Made by a program: the position numbers and the translations under genes. The notes below the pieces were generated by a model. That model worked only from the letters and a program-made list of their open reading frames with translations. It did no database searches and was not told where the DNA came from. From assembly GCA_005408345.1 (NCBI GenBank), contig SEMN01000306.1, positions 186,001-250,000 of the forward strand: DNA of 64,000 nucleotides, given 5' to 3'. The DNA is from Macquaria australasica (lineage: Eukaryota > Chordata > Actinopteri > Centrarchiformes > Percichthyidae). How positions within the stretch are numbered: the stretch's first letter is position 1; each line of letters starts with the position of its first letter. Shown piece after piece: positions 1-12,084 of the stretch.

Positions 1-739
1 CTCCGTTGAATTCTTCTGCTGTAATAACATCAAAAGACAGGCACGGGAACTTCAAGCTCTTTCCATGATTTAAAAGTTTGAGGATAACCTGTTCTTGTGT
101 TTCTGTACACCTGAATTCTACTTGTGGCATAGTATATTGAGGTATAGCTGAGCATGAACTAGCTGTGTTTGAATTATTGAGGTGTTATATTACAGTGGCA
201 TGTAAATGTATTCAAAAAGGACAACAATGTCAGCTTAAAGCAAGTGCTGCCTGGAACTCCTATAGGTTATTTGTGAGATTTATGCTAGCTGATCAGGATG
301 ACTTTGAAACATTTGTTTAAATTACCTGTTGAGGTACTAAGGCGACCCTTTTTCTGTCATTCCATAGCTAATGTTGTGGGACTGGCATTTTCAGAATAAT
401 TTAATTTTTGGGGACACACAAGGATCACCACCATAAGGAAGCAACAAAAAACCTAGAGAACCCAATATGTATTTCCACCTACTTTTTATTGCTAGTCAGT
501 TGCAATTCATCTTTCTCTACCTATTATTATGTACCTTGCATTGTCAGTGCAGCTTGAGTGTCTCTGTAAGAAAAGTCTAGCCTAAAGTGTTTTAGGCTGT
601 TTTATAGCATAGCAAAAAGTGATGGAGGTCATTGAGAAAGAACACCATAGTTACCCGACATCAAGACAATACAGTGTGTTCACAAGCAGGAGAGGGAGGG
701 AGAGGATGTCAGATTATATAGATTCTAATCTGACATATA
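1..739. other. no gene recognised
   Basis: AT-rich sequence with no long open frame and no recognisable exon. Nothing beyond low-complexity A/T runs near the right end can be supported. Confidence 0.5.
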
Positions 740-1012
740 TATCACAATAATATATTTTATTCTATTTTATTTTATATATATTTTTTATTTTATTCTTGTA
801 TTTAACTAATGCACTATTTTATGTCTATGTCTTAGATGCTCATATTTACTTTGATTACACTGATTTTCTTTTTACAGGCTATGCATTTGTTTGAGTGTTG
901 TTGGAGGGGGCCTGAGAACTAAGAAAGCCATTGTCAATGACTGGTTCACTGTAATTGTTGCATATGACAAAAGAGAACTTGATTAAAGAACTTGAAACTT
1001 GAAAAACAAAAG
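740..1012 (+). repeat. LINE-type 3' tail, first copy
   Basis: An A/T-rich stretch leads into a segment with the words 'ggagggggcctgag', 'attgtcaatgactggttcac' and 'gcatatgacaaaagagaact', ending in a CTTGAAACTTGAA-type terminus. The same order of words occurs at about 53880-54145. I read both as 3' untranslated tails of a teleost non-LTR retrotransposon in the plus orientation. No coding part is left here. Confidence 0.6.
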
Positions 1013-1128
1013 TTTTATTCCGGTTATGGCTTAAACAAGGCAGAATAAAGATGAATGAGTGATTCCTAACAGCTCTATCATCTAAGACAGTTAGTAGCCT
1101 TCACTGATCGCCTTAACCTTTACACTGG

Positions 1129-1345
1129 TGACTCTCTTTACAGCTATCTGAAGGCAGCAGGTATTTTGGTTCTCCATCCAAAACACCGGGTGACAGGGGT
1201 AACGGCTCTGCGCATCATCTTTTTTTTGACAAGTGTCGCCTCGCATTTTTTAATTATAATACAGGCAGACGTGTGGCTGTGATGAGTAACATGATAGACA
1301 CTGTTCAGGTTCAATTTTATTGTAGTGTCCCCAGATACAAGATAA
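1129..1345. repeat. repeat block with an interrupted partner at 9998-10425
   Basis: The block runs from a 'tttacagctatctgaaggc' segment through 'ccatccaaaacaccgggt' to 'tagtgtccccagatacaa'. All three segments recur in the same order at 9998-10425, where about 290 extra bases separate the first from the second. Family not identified. Confidence 0.55.
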
Positions 1346-1577
1346 AATACAAAACAATAATACATCAACTCAACAGAAGCATTTTATATGTTTAGAACTG
1401 TCACACATTATGAAAATATTCTGTACAGTTAGCTCTTCAATCTTGCTGCATTTTATATAACAGATAGTTTGTGTAAGAAAGTAACCTTGGTGTGCTTTGA
1501 TTAATCTGGTTGTTGCTTAAAGCAGTCATTTACCTTAAAGACAAATAACAAGTGACAGAGTTCTTGCATACACAGTA

Positions 1578-1935
1578 AAATCAGCAGTGTTAATTTAACA
1601 CTTGAGTCAATTTTAACACTAAGTCAGTGAACATATGGTCCTAATCTACAGAGTGTAAAAGTAACACTGAACATAGTGTTGAATTTTCAGTCAATTCAAC
1701 TCTGGTAAGAGTTAATATTTTACACTACACCACACTGAGAAGTGTTAATCAAGTTTTACACTATGAGGGAAAAAACACCCATAGTGTTATTTATATTTGA
1801 CACTAAGAGTTTAAGTGTTAATCAGAATTTACTCTTATTAATTCCCTCTTCATGAGTGTTAAACATACTTAACACTAAGTGTTAATTAAGAAATTACTCC
1901 CAACATAGTGTTGATTTTTAATTGACTCCTGCCAG
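1578..1935. repeat. degenerate AGTGTTAA/TTAACACT array
   Basis: About a dozen copies of the octamer AGTGTTAA or its complement TTAACACT, with one- or two-base variants, occur in both orientations at irregular 15-40 base spacing. This resembles the subterminal repeats that some DNA transposons use to bind transposase. The array lies about 1.5 kb from the transposon-type coding remnant at 3430-4775, so it may be that element's terminal region. That link is inference. Confidence 0.55.
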
Positions 1936-1939
1936 TTTT

Positions 1940-3425
1940 AAACATATTTTACTCATGTATTTACTCCCTATAAGTTTTATTCTTACCCAACATCTTGTTG
2001 ATTTTCAATGGACTCCTTTTAATAAAATGTACTCTTCAATAGAATTACTTTGTGTTTTGCAATGGTCTTCTTTACCATGTCTAGCTAACACTTAAAACAA
2101 GTAAAACTTAAAATGTTTGCAGGGTGAAAAAAACAACAACAAACAACATTATATCCATGTCTTAATACCAATTTATTAAAAATAAAAACACTGACCCTCA
2201 AGGTTTAGTTTACAATTCAAAAACAAGTTTTCATTTTCTTTAGGTTTTGTGACGAAACCTGCTACATAACAATTAAACTTCAATTTCAGTTTAAAAGATG
2301 AAAAAAACCCCACATTGTTCTTAAAAGACATGGTACATTTAAAATGGTAAAATCTTAACCACTGAAAAATGTGTTTAAAGTGCATTTCAGAGGATGCACA
2401 CATCAGTGGATAATTCCAGCCATCTTCAACCTAGAACAAACTTCGCCATCATCTGGAATCTATCGATTCTAACCAAAATCTTTTCAAATGGGCCACTGAG
2501 TGAGTTGTGATGTGAGATTGTGCCTGCCTTCGTTTGTGTTGACTTTAACAGCTGGCCAAGTTCTGAATGTTTTTTTCCAGTGTTGAGACATGACTTTACA
2601 AGGTCTGACTATCTGTTACCTCCATACATTGTACTGCTGCTGGAAAAACACCAGCCAACTCAAGTGCCAAAAAATAAAATTCACTTAATGGTAGGGTTAC
2701 ATAAAATGTTGTATCTGTAACTGTGTTTTAATTCCAAATTGGAATGTAGACAGATTTACTATCCGACTTACGATTTGACACAGATAAGTGGGCTTTCTAT
2801 TTCACCAGGTATTCAAATTACATTTTTAAAGAAAGGAGAGATTCGCAGATTTTCATCCTCATCTCAAATGATCCACACACTATATCCCTAATGCGGATAG
2901 ATTGAGATAAGGTTGAATATCGGCAAATCTGTCCTTAAAGTAAAAAGTGACAGCCCTAGTGGCTGAATTGTGAAGATCTTGGTTGGAATCTATCAGTATG
3001 GTGACAGATGATAGAAAATTGTCTTTAGGTTGAATAACAATAACTATCCTTTTTAACCATCGCTGAAATGCAACAAACCACCCCTAGTAAAATACAACTG
3101 ACAAAGGGAACTTTCATTAGGGGGATATATATGGAAGCAGGATTACCTCAGCCAGACAACCAACAACTTTTTGATTTTGCTAAATGGTGATCATCAATAA
3201 ATGACTGACATTTGATTTATTTTCATTTTGTTATCAAATATTCAAGTTGGGTTTTAGAAATTGAATTTCACACTAACAGTCAAATTCCTTGGTTATCTTG
3301 CTCCATCTCATCCTGTTACCTGGATACCCCACAGAGAAAACATTTGCAAACGTCACTACTCCACTTAAGAAATCCATAAAAGGTCCATGTGAAAAATCGT
3401 CAACATTGCTTTAACACTAAAAACA
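1940..3425. other. no gene recognised; possible interior of a decayed transposon
   Basis: AT-rich sequence between the octamer array and the transposon-type coding remnant. The short open frames here have no recognisable motifs. It could be the 3' non-coding part of that element. Confidence 0.35.
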
Positions 3426-3429
3426 CTGG

Positions 3430-4775
3430 TCAATGCTGCATTAGATGGCAATATAGAACTATAAAAAGGGAGGAATCTGTTGGTCCGTATGCCATTTGAA
3501 CATCCACTGGTTTGAAGCAGAGCAAGTCTTGAACATCGAACACCTTAAGTGCCTGGAATGGCTTAAACAAAATTTTAAATGCATGGTAATGTTCATCAAA
3601 ACAAATGGTTTCTACTCCCGAGCCAGTAAGTATAACTTGCTCATCTTTTACAATAATAGTCCTGATCTTACAAAATACTGGCATCTCATCAGCTACCTCA
3701 ACACATACTATTAAGTCAGGGCGATATTCAGTGCCATGGTGCTTTACCCACTTCACTGACAGAACATTAGTAGATATTGCAGAGTTTAGTTTGGCAGCAA
3801 TCTCAGGACCTTCTTTCAATTCTCTAAGCTGCGCCATCTTTCCTGGACCAATAGTTAAGCTGCTCTGGCTGAAAGATTCCCAATACAAGGCCATGTATCT
3901 TTGGTGCTTTTTGGCCAATGTCTTATGATACTTTTGAAACTCTAAAGAAAAATTATCAGCTGTGTTGAAATATTAAAGAGTTCAATAAACATGAACACTT
4001 CACACCATATACATGAGGTAGTTGTGGATTTGTTTGTATAGTATGGCAATGTTCTGCATGCATGTGTTTTGTTCGTAATATCACACTTTCTTCATCTTCA
4101 CAGAACACAGTTTGAAAATCACTTTTCTCTAGGACACAAAAACGACAGCAATTCCGAGCACTCAACGATTCCACAAACCCAAACAGTCCATGTATACCAA
4201 GATTATCCCCAGTGACTTGCACAATGCTGCCATGAACAGGACTTTTGAACATGGGAACTTTAATCCCGTCAGTTTCAAGCACTTTCAGGTCATTGACGAT
4301 TGGCTTAAGTATGGTGTCAAACCCATAGGTTTTAATGTCCTGGGCATGAAAAAGTGCACACAAATGTATATTGACTAAAGATGAATTTAACTTTGGTGGA
4401 AAATTTCTCAATGTAGAATTCAGGAATTCATCCAGGCTTGGTTCACTGATCTTGACATATTTCTGTTCATTATCGATCTTTGTTTTAATCAACATGATGG
4501 TATCTGTAAAAACATTAAAACTGAATCTGTATTATGACCTACAACACAAAGCTACTCTGACAGTAGCATCAGCTCCTGCTGGCACTATCAGAATCAAAAT
4601 CACTATCAGAATTTGTCTAATTTCAAATTTAAAGCCACTAGACTTTTTGGAGTCTCTGAGATGTGCAAGCAGAAACCATTTTGACATGCGTGTAAGCAAA
4701 GACTAATGTTAATATTAACTTATCTAATTTGTTACTTACCATCACCGGACCATAGCACATAACAGACAAATCTGA
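3430..4775 (-). pseudogene. broken transposon-type protein gene
   Basis: Read on the minus strand there are two large open blocks. The first, 4495 down to 3956, has a probable splice acceptor just upstream of its first Met and contains GDNLGIHGLFGFVESLSARN followed by a CRFC cysteine pair. The second, 3918 down to 3430, starts AKKHQRYMALYWESF. A short possible exon with a GTAAGT donor lies at about 4740-4773. I recall similar uncharacterised proteins, apparently transposon-derived, repeated across fish genomes; I cannot name the superfamily with confidence. Between the blocks the frame is lost, and the usual long middle region appears to be missing. This looks like an internally deleted, non-functional copy. 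A domesticated gene is less likely because of that break. Confidence 0.5.
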
Positions 4776-4884
4776 AAAACAAAGTAGAAAAATAAAAGAA
4801 ATAAAGGGAAAATAAAGTCAGCTAGCTTATATCAGGGTATAAACCTGATTAAATACATTGATTTTTTGATTTTTAAGTACCACT

Positions 4885-5390
4885 AGTAGTGGATAGCATG
4901 GCACATGTACGCTCCAGCGCCATGCACGTGATGGTCAGAAGGCTGGAGAAAATGCTGACGGGTCCCCACAAAGTACTGGACGTGACACCAGGAGCTGAAT
5001 GCCATCGTCCGGCGTTGGACTACTGAGTGGATGACCACCGGACCAAAGGTGAAAGTTTGCATGAGGTCGCTCAAAATCAGATTCTTAAGGAAAGCAAAGC
5101 GCGGCTGACAGGAGAGGTCCTTGGACCGCCCGAGTCCGAACAAGCTAAGCCCGTTAATTAGGAATGAGAAGAGAGTCAGCAACACACAAATGCATATCAG
5201 TGCTGGAACTGCCTGTCCATAGGGCAGTGTAATAGATACAAAGAGGCAGCTGGAAGCGTCCAGTCGCTCGGTTATGCGTGGCTCAGTTCGGTTCTCCTCA
5301 CTGATCCAGTCGCAGGCTGGTGATGCACCTCTATGGTTGTCATCACAGGTACTGTTGGCATTTAGATCTAAGTAGCCTGTGCTGTTCTAA
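4885..5390 (-). pseudogene. fish odorant receptor (class A GPCR) pseudogene
   Basis: On the minus strand an open frame from about 5390 gives an extracellular N-terminus with an N-glycosylation site (NST), then TM1 (ALICICVLLTLFSFLINGLS), the first intracellular loop and TM2 (FLKNLILSDLMQTFTFGPVV), then WCHVQYFVG leading into TM3. The TM2-TM3 pattern is typical of teleost odorant receptors of the 131-2-like type. At about 4965 the frame shifts: the next frame reads SIFSSLLTITCMALER, the normal end of TM3. The original frame resumes with CHAIHY, after which similarity stops. TM4-TM7 are absent. A truncated, frameshifted relic that cannot encode a receptor. Subfamily assignment is from memory of the family. 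Confidence 0.72.
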
Positions 5391-5439
5391 TCATTTTCTT
5401 TCTTGGCAGAGGCGTTGTGCCGCATCCTCCAGCATCTAC

Positions 5440-5475
5440 CACACACACACACGCACACACACACATACAGTATAC
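5440..5475. repeat. CA microsatellite
   Basis: Imperfect (CA)n tract with one CG interruption. Confidence 0.85.
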
Positions 5476-5847
5476 ATAAACGCATCTGAAGCGCCCCATA
5501 ACGCGCCTTTACGCACACAATGCATGTACAATATATAAATGATGTATGTGGAACACTCTGCTGTGGGGATTTACATCATATACCATGAGGAGGAAAATAT
5601 CCGATAACGCTTCAGATTATTGCCCGCCCAGAATAAGAGAGTAACAGTGTTCCCACTTAATTTATTTATAATTTACGGGCGGGTACCTACTTTGTTATTA
5701 CTGAGCACGGGTCACTTTTAATGGAGTTAGCATTACAACACAACTTATCTCTATCTGTAGATATAAAGCATATTAGCCTTCTCAAAGATTCAGCAAAGTG
5801 CTTTAGTCCATGCATGAACACCTTCTTATTTATTCTATTCTTTTTCT

Positions 5848-8185
5848 GTTCTATTCAGCGGCTCTACTCCGAGCTCCCTCCGGATGTCCGAGCTCCTTTC
5901 CCTATCTCTAAGGGTGAGCCCAGCCACCCTGCGGAGGAAACTCATTTCGGCCGCTTGTATCCGCGAGCTCATGACCATAGGTGAGGGTAGGAATGTAGAT
6001 CGACTGGTAAATCGAAAGCTTTGCCTTCCGGCTCAGCTCCCTCTTCACCACCACGGTCCGGTACAACGCCCGCATTACTGCTGATGCTGCACCGATCTGC
6101 CTGTCCATCTCACGCTCCATCTTACCATCACTCGTGAACAAGACCCCAAGATACTTGAACTCCCCCGTCTGGGGCAGTAACTCACCTCCAACCCAAAGTG
6201 GGCAGTCCACCGTTTTCCGGCTGAGAACCTGAAATCCTGTCCATGAATATCACAAACAGAATTGGTGACAAGGGGCAGCCCTGGCGGAGTCCAACACCCA
6301 CTTGGAACGTGTTTGACTTTGTGCCGAGAATGCGGACACAGCACTCACTTCGGTTATATAGGGACCGGATGGCTTGTAGCAGCGACCCCGGTACCCCATA
6401 CTCCCGCAGTACCCCCCACAGGACCCCCCGGGGGACACGGTCGAAAGCCTTCTCCAAGTCGACAAAACACATGTAGACTGGATGGGCAAACTCCCATGAA
6501 CCCCCCAGCAGCCCTGCAAGAGTAAAGAGCTGGTCCACTGTGCCACGGCCAGGACGGAATCCACATTGCTCCTCCTGGATCTGAGGTTCGACAATCGGTC
6601 GTAGTCTCCTTTCCAGCACCCTGGAATAAACTTTCCCGGGGAGGCTGAGCAGTGTGATACCACGGTAATTGGAGCACAACCTCCTGTCCCCCTTTTTGAA
6701 GACGGGAACCACCACCTTGGTCTGCCACTCCACAGGCACTGTCCCCGACCTCCATGCGACACTGAAGAGGCGTGTCAGCCAAGACAGCCCAACAATGTCC
6801 AAAGTCTTCAGCATCTCAGGGCGAATCTCATCCACCCCTGGCGCCTTGCCACCAAGACTACCTTGGAGACTTCTGCCAGGGATATGGGTGAGTCTTCCCC
6901 CAAGTCTTCAAACTCAACCTTAGAACCAGCAGGTTCTAAGGTTGCCACCTCGACAGGCACCGATGACCTTCTGACCACAGCTCCTAGCGGCCGCCTCAGC
7001 AATGGAGGCTTTGAACATGGCCTACTCTGTTTCCATGTCCCCAACCTCCCCCGGGATGCACGAGAAGTTCTTCCGGAGGTGGAAGTTGAAGATCTCGCGG
7101 ACAGGGCCCTCTGCCAGACGTTCCCAGTTCACCCTCACTACACGTTTAGGTTTGCCAGGTCTGTCTGGCAGCCGTCCCTGCCATCTTATCCAACTCACCA
7201 CCAAGTGGTGATCAGTTGACAGCTCTGCCCCTCTCTTCACCCGGGTGTCCAAGACATACGGCCGCAGATCTGATGATACGACCACAAAGTCGATCATCGA
7301 CCTGCGGCCTAAGGTGTTCTGGTACCAAGTACACTTATGAACCACCCTATGCTCAAACATGGTGTTTGTTATGGCCAGTCCATGGCTAGCACAGAAGTCC
7401 AACAACAAAGCACCACTCGGGTTCAGATCGGGGAGGCCATTCCTCTCAATCACCCCCCTCCAGGTTTCACCATCATTGCCCACATGGGTGTTGAAGTCTC
7501 CCAGCAGAACTATGGAGTCTCCAGGTGGTATCCCTTCCAGGACACCACCCAGGAACTCCAAGAAGGCCGGGTACTCTGAACTGCTGTTTGGTGCATAAGC
7601 ACAAACAACAGTCAGAGCCTTCCTCTCAGCAACTTTCAGTTGCATCGAGGTGACCCTCTCGTTCCCCGGGGAAAACTCCAACACAGCGGTGCTCAGCCGG
7701 GGACTCGTGAGTATCCCCACACCCGCCCGGCGCCTTTCATCCTGGGCAACTCCGGAAAAGAAGAGAGTCCAGCCCCTCTCCAGGAGTTTGGTTCCAGATC
7801 CTGAGCTATGCGTAGAGGTGAGCCCAACTATATCTAGCTGGTACCGCTCCACCTCCTGCACCAGCTCCGGCTCCCGCCAGAGAGCTGACGTTCCACGTCC
7901 CTAAAACCAGTCTGCGACACCGAAGGTCGGCACGCCCAGGTCTCTGCCCTTGCCTGCCGCCCGACTTACACTGCACCCGACCCCGATGCCTATCCCTGCA
8001 TCCCCATGGGCCCGGCCACCAGACGCTCGCCATCGTGCTCCCCTCCCGGGTCTGGCTCCAGGGGGGGGGGGGCCCCGGTATCCCTCCTCCGGGCGAGGTG
8101 CTCCAGCTCTGCATGGTCTGACTCATCAGGGGTTTGTGAATCGCTCTTTGTCTGTCCCCTCCCCTTTGTCATGCAGTCAGATAAG
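5848..8185 (-). mobile_element. Rex3 non-LTR retrotransposon (RTE clade), defective copy
   Basis: On the minus strand the 5' leader begins near 8185. The apurinic endonuclease frame follows (7861-7022), with the GDFNTHVG catalytic-loop motif and the STDHHLVV end motif. Then comes the reverse transcriptase (6835-6182), with the fingers block NYRGITLLS, FVDLEKAFDRVPR and the GLRQGCPLSP block. A C-terminal part with GEFKYLGVLF follows in another frame (6210-5908), and RT-distal sequence continues to about 5850. Two short segments, near 6262 and 6720, match the Rex3-specific PCR primer sites as I remember them, which supports the family name. Defects: the sequence jumps from FVIFMDRIS straight to the segment preceding GGELLPQ, so the YADD/FADD catalytic box is deleted near 6240. 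There is also a frameshift between the endonuclease and RT blocks and another near 5945. It cannot move by itself. Confidence 0.85.
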
Positions 8186-8189
8186 TTTA

Positions 8190-9415
8190 GGCATTGTATA
8201 CTGACCCTGGAGCCGAGTCCATGTCTTCATGAACCGCCAGCATGGGACCAAATCTGTGAACCTCCAGAACACATCATAGAAATAATGTATAGCATCTAGT
8301 TCAACATTATTTGCAGGAAAAAAAAATAATTTTTACAATAAACATTGTCTTTTGAGTGTGGTAAGTATGTCAGGTAGTCAAGAGACATTATGTTCAAGCT
8401 TAACTCTGTGCCAGATAGCAAGGCATGGCTTCTTGTCTGTGATCCAGTTTAATAAAATACATTTTCTTGCACAGGACAACAGGATTTTTAAAAGTTTTTT
8501 CTGCACTTATTGTGCACAAAAGCTGCCTCCGACACACCAAATAGTAAGGATAACAGATTCAGCCCAACTTCAACACCCAAGATCTTGGTTAGTTTGTGTG
8601 AGACCTCAAAATGTTTTAATCTTGTGACAAGAGCATCTTTATAGCGTCCCTTAACAACAGCTCCATGGAAGATAGTCTCAGCTGCCACAAGTGAGCCCTC
8701 CTTTCAAGGATGGTCATGCTCATATTAGAGTACCTGGTAGTACTAACAGTATAAGTTCTCTTTAAATTCCTCCCAAACACCAGATTGTTGCTCTGTAATG
8801 GTCATACTGTACCCTGTAATAACATAATAGGTACCTATTATGGTACCTGCAGTATAAATTCTATAAATAAAAATAATGTAAATAAGTTCCCACAGTTACC
8901 CCCGTATTCCCTAACTTCACACCTTGTTCCCTTGTCCCTACATGTATGTATCAGCACTGTACTGGTAAACTGTCAGTACAAAACATCACACTGTAAACTG
9001 GGAAGAATTAGGCCTATGCTGAAGTTGCGGGCGTAATCTAAAGCCTTACCAAATGTTATGTGTGTATGAGACAAAGAGCCTGCATCAATCAGCATTTAAT
9101 TGTATGGTCATCTAAAAACATTAAATGTAAAACGTAACTGATTTTAATTTTTCTGCAAATTTCTTTTGATGACTTTACATCACAAAACATACACAGTTGG
9201 ATCCAGAAGTCTAGTCACTTTTGTTTCATCATTAAATCATCATTAATCTGAAATGTGAAGAAAAGAAATTCAGGTGTAGTTACATTTCTCAAACAATATT
9301 ACATGATTTTCTTCCATACAATGTCAAAACTCCTCAATACTTGGTGTGATACTTGTTTTCTGGTATCAACGCTACAAGTTTTTTCCTTGTTTCAAGTCTC
9401 TACCTTTGTCATGGT
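8190..9415. other. no gene recognised
   Basis: Intergenic sequence. A 66-residue minus-strand open frame at 8488-8688 has no motif I recognise. A 20-base perfect palindrome lies at 8823-8842. A segment near 9190-9240 looks like a decayed transposon end but cannot be assigned. Confidence 0.45.
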
Positions 9416-9419
9416 GGGC

Positions 9420-9990
9420 ATCAGGTGTAATTAATAACATCAATAAGAAGATGGATGCTATGCGGCTGGACAGGCTGCTGAGGAGAGCTGGCTCTGTAGT
9501 TGGCACGGAGCTGGATTCCCTTACGTCAGTGGCAGAGGATGACCCTCTGCACAGCACATACACCAGGCAGAGGAGCAGGTTCAGTGGCTCTCTGCTGTCT
9601 CAGTCCTGCTCAACAGACAGACTGAGGAAGTATTTTGTCCCCCAGGCCATACGGCTATTTAACTCATACCAGCGATGAAGGGAAGGAAGTGAAACTGAAT
9701 GCTCACCTGCATTCTGTCATTAGGCTACTGGACTGTCAGCTACTGGCGATGTTAGCCTTATGAACAAGTATTTGTTTATATATTTATCTTTAATTGTATT
9801 TTAGGTATATTATCCACAGTATCATTATTCATGCACTGTTTTTAGTTTTCCATCATCTTACATTTGCACTACCTGCACTGTTAATCAGCTTACATTTGCA
9901 TTTAATCCATTTAGCACCCACTAAATCATGGTGACAGCTCTCTGTAGTTCTGGTGGTTAGACTTTCATTTCACATCTATACCATGGTTAC
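9420..9990 (+). mobile_element. 3' end of a Rex1/CR1-like LINE
   Basis: The plus-strand frame at 9420-9678 reads LDRLLRRAGSVVGTELDSL, later HSTYTRQRSRFSGSLLSQS, and ends FVPQAIRLFNSYQR with a stop. This is the C-terminal signature of fish Rex1/CR1-like reverse transcriptases (a RAGSVLG-type motif, then RQRSSF, then P.AIRLFN). An A/T-rich 3' untranslated tail follows. The catalytic RT domain is absent, so this is a strongly 5'-truncated copy, the usual outcome of incomplete reverse transcription. Confidence 0.72.
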
Positions 9991-9997
9991 GTCCTTG

Positions 9998-10425
9998 ATG
10001 ACTCTTTACAGCTGTCCGAAGGCAGCAGGTATCTGTTCCATCTGCAGTCTAGTTTGTAGTGACGAAGCGCGCTGTCAAGGCACAATTACGCACGGCCGAT
10101 CCGCTGGTTAAATTTTATACAACCAGCAGACAGTTGCAAAATAACAGAAACCACAAACCTCTGTGCTTATGCACACATCAACCTTGTCTTATTACTTTAC
10201 ACAGTTTCTACTGTGAATTAAGAGGCGTGTTGGATACGGACGCATTGAAAACAGTTCACACAGCACCATGAATAATCGTAGATCAATTAAAACATCTCTC
10301 CGCCAATAACTCCTGCCAGTCTTCACCCGCTGTCTCCATCCAAAACACCGGGTAACGGCTGCGCGCGTCTTCTTTTTTGTTAAAACTGTTCAGGTTACAT
10401 TTTAAAGTAGTGTCCCCAGATACAA
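9998..10425. repeat. repeat block split by about 290 bases; partner at 1129-1345
   Basis: 9998-10035 matches about 1129-1165 and 10325-10425 matches about 1170-1345, apart from small gaps. The intervening bases (about 10040-10325) have no counterpart in the first copy. Either a later insertion split this copy or the other copy lost the segment. In both places the block lies just downstream of a LINE tail. Confidence 0.55.
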
Positions 10426-10429
10426 AGGC

Positions 10430-12005
10430 TGTTATTTTTAAAATCCCAATTTATTTGTGGATCATTATCAGAAACATGCAAAAAACTAGACCACATATTA
10501 AATTCTTACTTTAATTTTAGTTATGGCACTACGGTGGTATTTAACTGCAGATGGTTATTGTTTTGTGGTAACAAATAAAATTACGCACTGTCCCAAACTC
10601 TCGGTACGTAACGATGGGAAGAGCCCTGTGTTTAAACCGGATGAAATATGATTGGCCATGATTGTCATAGCCTCTAACGCACCCACCTATAATGTGTGAT
10701 AATGCTTTATTTCTGATCCCACCCCGTGCCCAAGTGCGCCACAGGTGCGTCAAGGGAGCCTGGCCACGACATTACGAAAAGTGCGTTTGGCACGCTCCCG
10801 ACGCACTTGGAATGGGCGCACTTGAATGCGATGTGGCTGCTCCGAAAGTAGAGCACTCGGTGTCTTCTTGTGCGCACAGAGCAGCAACTAACCCACTATC
10901 GACTTGTGGTAAGGAGAAAAAAAACAAACGCTCTGCACAGACAAAAGTACTGACCAGCTGCTGATTCTGAGGACAGAAAGGATGGACACCTACAGTATCT
11001 GAAACATGATCATGAGCACCATAAATAACATGTTGAATAAAACACCACGAATCCTTTCAAAACATTCAATGTGTATTTGTGAAGTTCAATGAGCAGTCAC
11101 ATTCAAAAGCACATGCATCAGGACATCTATTGAATGATTTCCTGCTAGTATAAAATGGTTAAGTATGTAGTATTATTTGTACACTAACAGTATAAACAGC
11201 ATGTTAAGACAGTTAGTATAGGCCTACATAATATACTAATTAGCAGACCTATGTAGTGTGGAATTGGGACACACTCATTCAGTATGGTTGTCGTGACTAC
11301 AAGACACCTTTTGCACTAGAACCAACATAGTTTCAGGTTGTAGTTTGTCTGATTTTCCTGTAGGGGAATAAAACACCTGCAGAATAAAGTGGAACTTCTC
11401 TTTGGTCAATGTGGATTAGATCCTGAGTTTCCCTGTCTATCATTTTCAATGACTGATAAGAGAAAGGAACAAAAGCTAAAAACACCCAATCCTCTTTAAA
11501 AAAAAAAAAAAAAAATGAAGTGTAGCTCATTCTGTTCAAGTTGTGAAGTCTTGCATTGGTGAAACTCCCACATCTGAACATTCCCTACCCTGCTGACACC
11601 ACCACCATATTCTTTTATTTATGCATTGTTGCATTAAACTCTTCTGTGGCTGCCACCTTACATTTTAAGCTTGCTGGCTGAATAAACCTGAACATAAACC
11701 CCAAAACACATTAAACTATCAACAAGATTTCCACTCTCCAACAGAGAAAGATGTGTTTTTGGAAAGTGCTTCTGACTCATGAAAGAAAATCATCTTTTAA
11801 CTATGTGACCAAAAGCAGCAGACTGACTCCCAGTGTTAAAGACTGGTAACTGCAGTGCAGAAGTCAGCACCTCATACATCTGAGGCTGGATTTATGCTGC
11901 ATGGTGCAATTTCTATATTTTAAATAAGAGACATTATAGTGCAAATATATTAATTTGTTTACTGTATTGACCTCTAGGCCAAAGATCCATGCAGTCTGCT
12001 AGTGC
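10430..12005. other. no gene recognised
   Basis: The part around 10560-10910 has more CpG and contains several GTGCG/CGCAC words, suggesting a decayed non-autonomous transposon, but no terminal repeats could be paired. A 17-base A run lies near 11500. No exon is supported. Confidence 0.4.
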
Positions 12006-12010
12006 AGGTA

Positions 12011-12042
12011 GTGAATGAATGAATGAATGAATGAATGAATGA
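12011..12042. repeat. (GAAT)n microsatellite
   Basis: About seven perfect GAAT units. Confidence 0.9.
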
Positions 12043-12084
12043 GTCATGCATACAACTATTACACTTAAGGAACAAAGAGCGGGG

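Noticed and set aside
1578..1935. The octamer array as a CRISPR array
   Set aside because: The units are 8 bases, occur in both orientations and have irregular spacing, and the genome is a vertebrate.
8488..8688. 66-residue minus-strand frame (MAAETIFHGAVVKG...) as a small gene
   Set aside because: Looks protein-like, but there are no recognisable motifs, splice partners or promoter signals. It is probably a transposon scrap.
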